From positions 1,118,638-1,182,637 of the forward strand of contig MU278351.1 of assembly GCA_022385755.1 (NCBI GenBank): a stretch of 64,000 nucleotides of DNA. Direction: 5' to 3'. This DNA is from Trametopsis cervina. Taxonomy: Eukaryota; Basidiomycota; Agaricomycetes; Polyporales; Irpicaceae. Below are positions 1 through 10,928 of the stretch, one piece after another. The notes below the pieces were generated by a model, which did no database searches, had not been told where the DNA came from, and saw only the letters and a program-made list of their open reading frames with translations. The position numbers and the translations under genes are program-made. The stretch's first letter is position 1; each line of letters starts with the position of its first letter.

Positions 1-1745
1 GCAGCATCTCGCCACCGTCGTTGTAACCTATAAAACACTGTGAGCATAAAGTTCAGAGTGAATAGAGATAGAGTGCTTACCGAGACAGACGACAAGTCGG
101 CATTCGACGTCACGCCTGCAAGCATCGAGGATGGCCGCAACGACAGGCTCGGCATTGAAGTCAGGGGTTTGACTTCGAGATAGGTAACGCAATAAGGGTC
201 AGACATGAAAGAAATAGTCATGACGATGAATTGTACGCACATGTAGATACTCTTCTGCGCCAGCCTGATGCCAGAAAGCCACGCAACGTTTTGCGGGACA
301 TCGACATCTTGATGTCCGGGTGCTAAAAATATGACGTAATTGTCAATATCTGGTGATGGTGGAATACAGAGAAACGGGCGTACTTCCGTGCGCTGCGCGA
401 TTGACCATGACGATCGGTACGGGGTTGTGGCGCTCGTGCAACACGAACGGTGCGAAGCCCTCCGCATTGATGAGCGTGAAATCCGTCATGGGCTGCTTCG
501 ACTCGTCGTTGTTGTCGTCGGGATGAGACGGGATGGCCGACGCGGACGTGCTGTCCATGGCCTCTGAGCTTGGGGTGAGTAATCGAATACAATCAATCAT
601 GAGTCTCAAGCTCACCCTTCGTAGCCTTCGCCTCCTCGAAGCAATCTCTCTCGGGTGTCGCAGTTGCCCGCAAACCTGGGTTGGCGATCAAAGGCAGCGG
701 CGGGTCCATCGGCTCTGCCCAGCTCAACAACGCCATGTCGTAGAAAGCGTCGACGATCTGTCCCTCGAGATGGAGGTTGAGCTCGAGGTTCACGCGATCC
801 TGGATGTTGTTGGAGCTGATGCATGCGATGCGACGGTCGATGATCATGTACTTTGCGTGGAATGTGCCAACGACGGGGCGGTGGTAGTTCTATAGCTTAT
901 TCATATTAGAATGTTATACGATGCATAAGGGGGTGCTGCATACCATCGCCTCGAAGTGAATGTTGGGGACTTGAGCCTTTGTCGGGATTCCGAGGGCCTC
1001 GTACTGGTCTTCTCCTACACGTTGGTGGTTCTTGATGACCTGCTTGGGGTTTCCGCGGTCAAAGATCAGCTTGACCACTGGTTTGTTGGGTCTCCCTTCA
1101 GCGCGCTTCGACAATTCAATAAAGGCATCATGGATGCTAAGGCAGAGATATTAGAAGACAGCACGAGACCGATGACGATGGCCACGTACAAATGGGAACC
1201 CCAAGATTGCTCCCAATAATTTGTGGCCAGGAACACTTCGTGCTGAGCATTGATGATTAAATCTTTGTAGTATCTCATTATATCGGGTATCCTGCGCATG
1301 CATATATCTAAGTAAGGCACGTGCATATGTGGAGCATAGACTTACAATGATATGACGCTGATGGGTATAACACCTGAGGAGGCCATGATAGGGGGAGAAA
1401 CCATATTCTTAAGGGGGCCATGCTCGAGGGTGTCCAGGACGTCGGTATACATCTGCAAATGAGAATAAGATATCATTCGACAATAAGACCAACACATCAC
1501 AAACGCACCTTGAGAAACAAATCACTAGGTCTGTACGGGAACTTGCCACACTCTGCCGCCCGGTCGAGATCCTCCTTCGTATACTCATCATGCATCCGCA
1601 CCTTCCTCGACTTCTTCGCCGTCTGGGGCTTCTCGGGGAAGACCTGCTGCGCGATCTGGTCTATCGCCTTCGTCGGGTCTGCTTCGAGGGCCGCGGTGAC
1701 CGTCTTGCCAGAGGTCACCAGCTGGTATATTGCGTCGGAGGGCAT
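1..1745 (-). CDS. Phospholipase D-like protein, 5' part, runs off the left edge
   Basis: Multi-exon gene read on the minus strand. The start ATG at 1745 opens exon 1 (MPSDAIYQLVTSG...), which ends at a clear donor near 1509. Later exons encode IPDIMRYYKDLI, then NAQHEVFLATNYWEQSWGS near 1200-1250, a stretch typical of fungal PLD-like proteins. A full HxKxxxxD (HKD) catalytic motif, HAKYMIID, lies at 836-859, followed by ISSNNIQDRVNLE. The next readable blocks are VAWLSGIRLAQKSIYM near 250-300 and FNAEPVVAAILDACRRDV near 100-160. PLD-superfamily enzymes cleave or transfer phosphodiester-linked head groups and need two HKD motifs; only one is visible, and the second should lie beyond position 1. 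No signal peptide or membrane segment is evident at the N-terminus. Family assignment is firm; substrate is unknown. Inner exon edges are approximate. Confidence 0.82.
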
Positions 1746-2418
1746 CGTTATGTTAAGTTTGTGATGGGAGAAAGGGAACAGATAGGTGCATGGACGAGAC
1801 GGTGTACGGAGGACTATAAGATCGTCAGGGCTAATAATAGAATCACAGCCTAGTATGTGCTGCGCCACAGATGTCACTGCCAGGGATGCATTTAGTAACT
1901 CCGCCTGCGAGCGTCATGGCCAACTACGCCATTGCGATGTGTGTTCACTGCCTCATTCTTCAAACTTTCTCTCGTGGCTGTTCTGGACACGTCTGCTGAG
2001 CACCACTGCCACGGCAGACTGCTGCGGGGCTGGCATAGCGCGTATATCACGGTCATGTGACTGCTTCTTGCAATGCCTGTGGATACCGCAATGGCGATCA
2101 AGAAGGCAGGAGGTGGGCTGCACAAGACTCCATGTCCCTTCGGTGGATTGCTCATCAAGAGTTGCGAAGTAAAAATTTGCTGAAACCACAGGATTTATTG
2201 CAGTTGCAAGTGAAAAATAAAGCTAGCAGACAGTCAACTCCTATGTAAATCAACGCATTATGGACAAAGAAAAAGAAAATCGAGAGATTAGAATATGAGA
2301 GATGGACGAGTTTCCGTCAAAATAAGGGCCATACAAATTCCTGGAACAGTCCTCTTCAGAGCCTGCATAGTGAATCATTTAGCGACAACGCCAAAACCAA
2401 GGTAGGCAAGCAGGTCAC
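1746..2418. other. Intergenic, no gene seen
   Basis: Lies between the start of the PLD-like gene and the 3' end of the left zinc-finger-like gene (both minus strand), so it should hold the PLD-like promoter. Short overlapping open frames on both strands show no family motif. Confidence 0.5.
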
Positions 2419-2808
2419 TCACACACCAGCGTCTTTGTACGAGTGCCAGTGCCACCACCCCTTCCTCACCCCCACGCAATTCGACCCCGACTTGCGGCAG
2501 TGCACGAGCAGCACATCCACTCTGAGGCGCGCCCCGCATCCGCCGACCATCTTCTCCCCGTTGAACACGCGCACCTGCGCATCCTCCGCGACGCCATATT
2601 TGTCCCTCAGATCGATAGGAACGCCGCAGCACAGCGTGTGCATTCGCGAGCGGGGGATCTCATATTGTGGTAATTCGATGGCCATGCTTCGCAAGCCGTT
2701 TGCGAGGCGATCGAGCTGAGTAGATGAAGTAGAGGAAGCCACTGTTGGCGTCGCGGGCATCGTAATTGGGTTCGTCTGTGCAGAAGACGTTTCGTCCGTT
2801 GGCGCCAT
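2419..2808 (-). CDS. Zinc-finger-like protein, shortened left copy of the mirrored pair
   Basis: Start ATG chosen at 2808 (MAPTDETSSAQTN). The unspliced frame stops at 2419-2421; a donor at 2426 may instead splice to a short last exon near 2350. The protein is about 130 residues. Its C-terminal half has CCGVPIDLRDKYGV and then VGGCG...NCVG, which align with CCGVPVESRDKYRV and VGGCGKRFSR...GCVG of the gene at 13775-15050. The classical C2H2 finger that precedes CCGVP in that gene is missing, and the FSRNDSLRRHL helix has become LRVDVLLVHC, keeping one His and adding a Cys. It sits downstream of, and on the same strand as, a HAD phosphatase, exactly mirroring the right-hand pair. It may be a decayed or diverged paralogue; DNA binding is not demonstrated. 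Confidence 0.55.
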   Translation of the reverse strand: MAPTDETSSAQTNPITMPATPTVASSTSSTQLDRLANGLRSMAIELPQYEIPRSRMHTLCCGVPIDLRDKYGVAEDAQVRVFNGEKMVGGCGARLRVDVLLVHCRKSGSNCVGVRKGWWHWHSYKDAGV

Positions 2809-3980
2809 TGCGTGTGAGGGCTTTGTTAATTTTCGGTGAGCCTGATTTGTCAACGATGCAAGGCGTTGCTGAAGTCTGGATAGGCGAGCAGAAGAGTGTT
2901 CGCCAGTAGCGTGCGTATGAGATATCTGGTTGAGCTGCTAGCAGGAGCAAGGAGCGCAGTGAGTTCCGTCGAGACACGTAACGGGGGTCTATAAGTACTC
3001 TTGTAAACCGGTCATGCCACCAGAAATAGGGCCAGATTTGGATGTTAAGAGCCAGAGGCCACAAACGCGTGTGTGGCCATAGGACGTTCATCAAAGGTCA
3101 CGGCTCAGGAGGGGGCCATTCGGTCAACTCCAGGCCGGGAGCGGATATCAGACAGTCGGCAGAGATCTGCACTTGCTCGGTTGTACTTCCTACGAGTATA
3201 ACGTTGTATGGTCATTTGAGGCTGGGAGCTATATGATTGAGATGACATGGCAGGCTGCCCGCAGATGATAACTTGTGAGCAGAGTGTATCCTAGTTTCAG
3301 TAGAATCTGTCGCGGTGCACAAGTTCTGCAGAATATGAGGTTCTATAATGAAGCTGTATGAACGGTTTCGGTACCTAGGAGGTCCATGATGGAACTTAGA
3401 AGCCCATTCGCCGGTGTGAGGGCATTAGTTATACAACAACTAAATCCCCTGCGCAAACATTCCAATCAAGTTTTTACATGAAAATAGTAGGATCCAAATT
3501 TACCTTCAAGATGCAGCCGGATGTCGAGCCAAGACACGCTCACTAAATAAACAAGGAGCATTCTGTACATCATCGCTGTATGCTCGGGGTGACCGACGGC
3601 GCTTGCTCTGCGCCACAAAGGGAGGGCGGCAAGGCGTGCAGGATGACTAAGCAGTCCGGCGCGGAATGAGAGGCGAACCGCGAACCGAACTTTGAAGCCG
3701 GAATGCACACGAGAGGATGATTCTAACGATCTATTAGATTCGTATAGCCCACCGCACGAGAATACCGGCTAAGTAGGGCGACTATGGAATACTAGTAAGG
3801 GACAAGATAGGAAAGAAGTAGAAACTATGGTGTACAGAGCGGAGGGGATTGCATAATAAGTGCGAAAGCGATACGAACAGGGGGAGAAGAGAGGGGACAA
3901 GTCAACATGTGCAGAGAGGGCTAAGGCTACAACTCGGCGTGGAAGGCCAAGTAAGGGGAGGATGGTCCAAGTCAGGCAGA
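2809..3980. other. Intergenic, with 3' flank of the left HAD gene
   Basis: No gene supported. The part next to the HAD stop (3773-3980) is the 3' UTR side of that gene and matches the 3' flank of the right copy in patches, including a 23-base block at 3773-3795 that pairs in inverted orientation with 12277-12299 with one mismatch. The rest should include the left zinc-finger gene promoter. Confidence 0.5.
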
Positions 3981-5139
3981 TCACGCGAGGATGGTGAACT
4001 TTAGTTGAAGCCCGCCCTCGGTCTGCACCGGCTCGCATTGCACCTTCTCCATGTTGTCGACGAGGTAGTGTGCGCCACATGACTCGATCTTCGAACGCTC
4101 GTGACTTGTGCAGACGGCGATGACAGTCGCACCGGATGCAACACCGGCGCGGATGCCTGAGGGCGAGTCCTCGAAGACGACACACTTCTTCGCGTCGAAT
4201 CCGAGCTCCTTCGCGGCGAGCAGGAACGGATCGGGGGCAGGCTTGCCAGCCTTGAGACGTTTGTCGTCAGCGGTGATCGTCACCTTCGGGGGTGTGATGC
4301 CAACGCGGGTCATGCATCCGTAGGCTAGAATAGAACGAACCAATGAGCAAAGCTGTCAAGTCAAACAAGCTTGGGAGGAAGCTCACCATAGGTCTTCGCG
4401 CCCGAAGTAGCAACGGCGTAGCGGCCCTCAGGAATGGACGAGATCATCCTCTTCACACCCGGGAGGATGCGAACAGAACGATCGACGGCGGAAGCCTCGA
4501 TCTGCCACGCCTCCAGTTGGTCCTTGAGGAGGGTCTTTGCCTCTTGTGCCATCATCTCCTGGTGTTTCTCCTCCGCGACGGGGTCCTCAAAGACAGCTTC
4601 GTCGTCTTCACGTACCGAGCTCATGCTCAGCAGACCGCTGACTCTGCTCAAGAACGACGGACGGCGAATAGAGTTCAGTTGGCTCAAAGAGCTCACGAAC
4701 GAGGAAGCACGAGATGGGCCGCGGGATGATGGTGCTGAGCTCGCGGGGGTGGAAAGTGCGGGTGTGGTGACAGTAGAGTCGACGGGTGTGTTGACTTGCG
4801 AGCCAGGACCGTGTCTGTTGTACGCGTCGGCGAAGAAGAGGATTGACTCCTCGAACGATTGAACCTCGTCATCCATCTCGTGAGGCTTGATGTGAGGCTT
4901 GAACTGCGACAGGTTGTCGACGGCGCGCTTGCCGTGGGTGGCTGCGATCACGTATGCCGGGTCCTGCCCGATGTCCATGGCGACTTTGCCCCATGCTGCC
5001 TCAACGGCAGAGATGGAGTCTGTGAGAGTACCGTCCTGAACAGCGTGATAAGCAACAGCAGACGATACAAGAGAAAGAAAGAGCTTACCATGTCAAAGAG
5101 GACGGCGTCGGTGTAAAAGGTAGCGATTGGGGAAGACAT
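3981..5139 (-). CDS. HAD-superfamily sugar/glycerol phosphatase-like, left copy
   Basis: Three exons: 5139-5089, 5035-4387 and 4324-3981, giving 347 residues. The first intron splits motif I, so DAVLFDM joins DGTLTDS to give the DxDGT nucleophile motif. Motif II is VATSGAKTY, the motif III lysine is in KAGKPAPDPF, and motif IV is VVFEDSPSGIRAG. This set fits the GPP/DOG branch (glycerol-1-phosphatase or 2-deoxyglucose-6-phosphatase), soluble enzymes that remove phosphate from small sugar or polyol phosphates. Family members are usually about 240-250 residues; here a Ser/Pro/Thr-rich segment of about 100 residues (roughly residues 75-175) is inserted in the cap region. The gene is a near copy, inverted, of 10929-12096, sharing intron positions and phases. 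A TATAAAA box (5280-5286) and a TGACGTCA site lie just upstream. Exact substrate is not decidable from sequence. Confidence 0.88.
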
Positions 5140-5279
5140 GGCTACTGGTGGTAGTGTCTAGGGGGTATAGACGTTGTAGAAACTGGGGGTATGTGACTGC
5201 GAGTGGTATGAAGGACTGGGAGCCCTGTGTAGCTGTGAAGAGCTGTTGAGTGCAGAACTGTGGCTGACATCGCGAGTCC

Positions 5280-5286
5280 TTTTATA
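5280..5286 (-). promoter_or_regulatory. TATA box of left HAD gene
   Basis: TATAAAA on the minus strand, about 140 bases before the ATG at 5139. The right copy has TATATAA about 130 bases before its ATG, so the promoter geometry is conserved. Confidence 0.6.
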
Positions 5287-5320
5287 TGTCTCCGTCCGCG
5301 GGATGCCTACGCGAAGAGTT

Positions 5321-5328
5321 TGACGTCA
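5321..5328. promoter_or_regulatory. CRE-type palindrome TGACGTCA
   Basis: Perfect TGACGTCA about 180 bases upstream of the left HAD start and about 35 bases before its TATA box. This is the consensus of ATF/CREB bZIP factors. I did not see it in the matching place before the right copy. Confidence 0.45.
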
Positions 5329-8300
5329 ACGGGGGTACAAAAAAACATGCCTGCGTTCCGCGGTACAGCGAAGCGGCGACAGAAGAGGCCATGCAGAGAA
5401 CCCTGTACTCGCGAAATTGCAATAGACCGGTGGAGCGCGTCATTTGGGTTCAAGGTTGGCCGTTTGGAGGGAGCGCGGAGGGAACAGGTTTATGGCCGAA
5501 AGATCGGATCGGCGCGTGTGTTAGCCGGGCGCGGCGAACTGATGGGGCGGGAAAAAACCAGAAACGGGGGAGCGCCGCGCCCATCCATCGCGTGGTTGCC
5601 GCCGCCGATCTGCCTTTTATGGATCCCGACGCCAATCGATGAGCCATCCTCGCCCGCTGCGTTTCTCAGGTGTGCGCTGCCGTCCGAGCTTCTACAGTGC
5701 CGTATTACAACTGCCTCCAACGAACTTACAAATTGCTTTTCCAGTTGGGTGGGTCCTCGGAAGCTAAGATGGCACAGCTGTTGCTGTTTCTGGGGTGCGT
5801 TATTCCAACGTGCGTACAACTGCGATGAACGCAAGCAACAGAACTCAGAAAGATGAACTCATAAAAGATGTGTTTCCAAGACAGATTGACGCACTCCACT
5901 GCCACACTCGCACATTCATAGCGCAGGAATTAGTGCGCAGACGTCAGCCTGCGTTTACGTTGACTGCTGCGACTCCCCGATAGTGGTGGAGGAATGAAAG
6001 AACTCGACACTTTCCGGCGTGAACGGCCACTGCACAGGGCTGCGACCCAAAATTTCCTTATCAGGCGCCAAGTGTACGATTGTGGCGCATTTCCTTTTAC
6101 GGACTTGTCCTGCTCTTTCTGTCCCAGCGATCCCCCTTACAGCACGCCGTGATGCCACGCAACAACACATCTTTGCGCATCAACCCACCCTAGTTGTTTT
6201 CTTTTTTATTACGTTTGCCGAATGGAATCTGTTCCACCCTTCTGTTTGCCTCCGAAACCCCCTAACGGGCAACGAACTCTGCAACAGCCTAACTTCCAAC
6301 TGACGATGGCAGCCCGAGGATGAGGGAACCAGTCGCGTTAAGTCATGGTCGCTTGAAGATAGGAAGGACTGTTAGCCGCACCACTCACATCTATAATTGT
6401 AGTGCTCAAATCGGTGGAGACGCAAGAGTTTGGTAGTAGGTCGTCCAAAATGGCAAGTTCCACAGGTGTGTTTTGTCAGACTCTCACCTGCGCGAGGCCG
6501 ATAGCCTGCGTGTGAGGTATGACAGAAATCGAACGGATGGAGTTATACACACACGATATGCGCCCCACTGTGCGAACGCACCCCGGACGCCTTGAGCTCC
6601 TCACCCTTCTGTCTGATTGGCGGTAGCGCAGGAAGACGTCGGCAGTGCCAACGTTCTATCAGTGAGTAATCTTCGAAGTGGAAACTAACATACGCGTAGA
6701 AATCAGACAATGACGAACGAGTCCACCCCACCGACAATACGTGAAATGTGGCGACACGTCGCGCAAGGCGTTGTGGTGCTCAACATACGTACTGATATCC
6801 TCCCGATTGACTAGAATCTAAATCTGCAACGCGAGCAAGCAAACTCGGTATTCCACAAAACACAAACGTGGATCCGATCGATGTCCGACTGGTCTCTCTA
6901 TGTTTGGAAGTGACCCCTACTCCTATTGTGGCGTTCGCGGCTGCCCGTCGGACGTCTGAGATCGTTGGAGGCAAGTGGCCTGCGCCCAATTTCCTGTGAG
7001 TGGATCTACATCGCCTCCTTGAGGAGCGAACCTCGTTTCGTCGTAGCCTCGAAAACTCCTTTTTCCCGACTTCAGTCCAGCATCGCCGTGTTCGCAACCG
7101 CGACGCGAAGACGGTTTACTCAGGAACTGATCCTCGCGCTCGTCGCCCCGCTCCTGGGATAGGTGCGGCGTATACGATCGTGGTTGCGCCGACATGTCAA
7201 GTATACTCATGTCCTTAGATGATCCCGTACAACACAGACCAAGACCACGCGCAGGTCGAAGCCGGTTTTAGGCTTTCCGGCACCCAATAGGAGCGTGCAC
7301 CGATAACCACAGAAGGCCCTGTGCCGACACGCATCCCCGAGTTCTGGTGCCACGCAACATATGCAGCTGAAATCACACGCGGGATGTCAGAGAGACTCGG
7401 AGAGTTCGACGGTTCGCAACGTCTGGCGGTATCATATGATATCGGCATGTAGGTGCGCATCCCTGCTCTTCACACGTATCCCCCTGTGCATCACAATCAG
7501 ACGCTACTGGCGTAGAGGGCTCAGATATTGCGATCCCCGTTTGTGCCCTACTGCAGATAGATCGTGGGTGCCGCGAGCACGTCGGTCGGGACGAGCTCAC
7601 CGAGGGGGCATTTCTTTATGACACGCCACAGAAGATGAGCACAGCACTACGTTGCAGTAAAGGGGTCGTAATCTTCGTTGTGGAGTGGGTCGACTACGTC
7701 GGTGGGTGGCCCCGCTCTAGCGAGCTTTGTGGACGCGGGGGTACACACGTTGTACGTACTCAGGCCCCCTCCTCCGCTTGGAGCTCACTGTTGTGTATTA
7801 CGCGTTAGCGCTCAAAGTGTTGCGCCCGATTTCCACCAGCTCCATCTCTACCACGGCCGCGAAGCAAGGTTCGTGTTCGTATTACTCATCGCACTCTGTT
7901 CTCATGAATCCTATGATGTCGATGACATAGAGCTTTGGGAGGCCGCTGCTCGGTGGATGCATACGTAAAACAGCGACGCGCTTCGCACGACCGACGAGTG
8001 AGGATACGAAACCGCTGCTCCTACGATGACATGCTCGTTTCCGATATGCGCTCGGCGTGGCCCGCGGCGATTCAGAAACGACCTGCTTTTGTGCCCATCT
8101 GTGGGAGGGCTCGAACGCTGGAATGGTAGATATGAATGCTGGGAACGACGTATCGGAAATACATGAAGGTGACCTCTGCCGTACGTCTAACGTAATCACA
8201 ACGCCCGCTCATCTTCCCGCTCCGCCGTGTGAAGCGGCCTTCTCTACACGCAGGTCTTGGCCGCCAGATGCTGTACGGTACTGCGTACCGTGCTGCGCGC

Positions 8301-10790
8301 ATTCGGAGATGTAGCAGCTATTGACGACCAGGCGCAGACTCGATGACTCGGGGCGAGGCGCCGCCAACCTCGTTCAGGCTGTGTGCGCGCGAGATTTGCG
8401 TAGAATGATCTACACTCGTCGTTCAAACACCAATCTCCGTGCGGGATAACAAACCAGCCTATGAATGAACACTATGGCTATGCGGTCCAGCGCAGATTTT
8501 GAGCGAGGTAATGTCCGCTCCGCGGGGACGAAAGCGAGGCGTTCCAGGGTGCACGGCGTCGGCGTCGGAAGCGAGCGCGGCGCCTGGTTTCGAAGATGGT
8601 CGTGCACGGTGCGGTCAGGACTGGCGGGCGGTGACAGGTCGAGGGTGGGTGACGCTTTGGCCAAGGGTCGCAGGTGATTATCTTTCCCTTCTCACCTTGT
8701 TGTTGGCTCCACTCCCCAGATTGATCATGGTGACTTCTCTTCGTGCCGTTTTAGATTGCCGGATATCTGGTTTCCAGGGTCGTAAACTTGTGTGCAAAGG
8801 GGACCATGGACGAGGTGAGCTGCTCTTTGCTGCTCAGACTGGAGGGAGGAGGACTGCGGGATCATCGTGTCTCTGACCTGTAAGATTTGGGTGCACTCAC
8901 GGATGATCAGCTCGCAACTCACTCACTCGATCATGATCGGGCACAGAGCTTCAGAGACATCTCTTTCAACAGATGCAAGAACAAGAGGAACCCTTGAAAT
9001 CCCAGGGCGTATTCGCAGATTACGAGAGCCCAACCAGTCGACACACAAAACGATCTTCCTAGTCGCACGATGCTCGCCGGACGGACACTTTTTCTGGGCG
9101 ATTTCCAAATTATCAGATGCACGCCCTGCGATTATGCCTCTAAAAGACCGGAGGCCTTGTTCCTAGAGGTGTTTGGATATAAACAGCAATCGAGCTTGTT
9201 TGCCGCGGCCGAATCTGCATGGGCGACTCCAACCTTCTGTTCCATGCAGGCGCCAATGGTACCCCACCCAACGATGGCCATGCCGCGACAGGCCGCAACC
9301 CCGAGCGTTGCAACACAAGTCCACGCTCGCTCTTTTCGGGACCATCATGGAACTCTGCTTGTGCCACCCTGCCGACCCATGCCTGCCGCGCGAGCGCGTG
9401 TGCGATAGTACACGCTGCAGTACGGCCGTGCTTGCTTCGAACGGACGAGATGCTGCAGCGCGGCAGACGTTTTCTTAGTTGCTTTCGAAGATGATTGGGC
9501 TCGTGGAGGTGGGTCTAGCAACGCCACTACGTTTCTGAGGGACTGCTTGAGAGGTTCGTGCCATCCAATTTGCTAGACGCAACCCTCGATAGTTGTTCGC
9601 TACGGGGGTTGCGTCTATTGGACGTCGGAAATTCGGTGCGTGGGCCGGTGTCATCCTGTATTCCCATGGGTGGTTGTTGAACGATTTCTGTTTCCTCTCT
9701 GAGCAGGACAAAGACGTCAGCTTCTCGCGCGGCACGTCTATCAAGTTCCCAGAAATCATCGCAGTTCTGTCACTCACGATCACCTGGCCCAGCTCACGCT
9801 ACCACGAAATCCAACAGCACAGAGGCGAGGCCGGTCACGTTATTCCAGCACACTTCTCTGCTCGCACGCCGTGGACGCTGGAATTGTCATCCGAGTCGGC
9901 AGCCCGGTGGATGGACCGAACGATGACACTCTCACCGACTACTTCGATGGGGATGGTGCGACTCTCAGGGCCGACAGCCATGGACCTGGGTGCGCATTCA
10001 TAGCAACAGAAGCTCGACGTACGGTCCTGGTCGCCGCAACGCCGTCGCGTGACGCGAGCTTGAGCGCATCTTCACGATCGAGGGTGGTAGTCAAACATGG
10101 GCTTGTGACGTCCTGCTCGTCCGTTCGCCACTCAGGCCCGACGCTTTTCTGGAGGTCTTGATCCCCGCGTGTCTATCAGTGGACGTCGTTTCAATTCATC
10201 GATTCTCTCAAGCCACGCCATTGGAATTGGGTCGCAGCGTTACCCCGCGGGGTAACTGTATGGCGAAGCCTTGAAGTTGTCTTCAAGAACGCTGGGGCGG
10301 CATCTGCATAGACGGCGTTGTCTTGTCACTGGCACGGTATAATTATGCCATTATGTAAAGCACATAGTTCGTTCCTGTATGCCCAGGGATTTGAATGTCG
10401 GAAATCTGTCCTGCCGTATTGCTCAACATCGCCCACGTCGCTCGTATAAACTCTGTGTGAATAGACTTGGTCTTACATAACACTCGTCTGCGCTATGGCT
10501 GAAATTGAGCACGCTGCAAAACCAAAACTAGAGCAGGCGTCTATCGTAGCCAAATCCATGTTCGGTTCGGCATGCGTGATGGGACCCCCGATCGTTCCGA
10601 TCAGCCGATCTCCACCTCATCCACTTGCAGAAATCCCCTGGAAATTTCGTGTTCTTCTCCTTCGTCCACTCACTGTCCTTTACGCTGTACCACCACCATT
10701 CGCTCCGTCTCTCTGCCAGCCGAGGGAAATGGTTTTGCACCCTTTTTCATCGCAACGTTCTCCCGTACCTGAGGCGAGCATGTCGAAAAC
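5329..10790. other. Gene-free centre of the mirrored block
   Basis: About 5.4 kb between two divergently transcribed HAD genes. It has many short overlapping frames in all six phases, none with a family motif, signal peptide or consistent exon chain. The longest (9593-10003 plus, 136 residues) has no recognisable domain. I saw no reverse transcriptase, transposase or terminal repeats. An 18-base perfect palindrome lies at 10239-10256. The stretch could be decayed coding or transposon sequence, long promoters for the two phosphatases, or noncoding RNA; the sequence alone does not decide. Confidence 0.5.
10239..10256. repeat. 18-base perfect palindrome GTTACCCCGCGGGGTAAC
   Basis: Reads the same on both strands with no mismatch and no spacer. 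It lies about 670 bases upstream of the right HAD start. Its core CCGCGG is an everted CGG-type pair of the kind some Zn2Cys6 factors bind, so an operator role is possible but inferred. Confidence 0.6.
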
Positions 10791-10791
10791 A

Positions 10792-10798
10792 TATATAA
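10792..10798 (+). promoter_or_regulatory. TATA box of right HAD gene
   Basis: TATATAA about 130 bases before the ATG at 10929, followed by a pyrimidine- and CA-rich leader typical of strongly expressed fungal genes. Confidence 0.6.
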
Positions 10799-10928
10799 GG
10801 AGGCCCGGTGGCAGCTAAGAGTCCTCACTCAACTGGACATCGTCCTACATACCACGAGTACCCTCATACCCCACGGAACACACCTGTTCTTTACCATCCC
10901 CTCCATACACCCACAACCGACGTTCGCA

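Noticed and set aside
9593..10003. 136-codon plus-strand frame in the spacer as a gene
   Set aside because: No family motif, overlapping frames on the opposite strand, and no in-phase continuation through plausible introns.
5329..10790. An intact retrotransposon or DNA transposon in the spacer
   Set aside because: I looked for reverse transcriptase, integrase or transposase motifs, terminal repeats and target-site duplications and saw none; a heavily decayed element remains possible.
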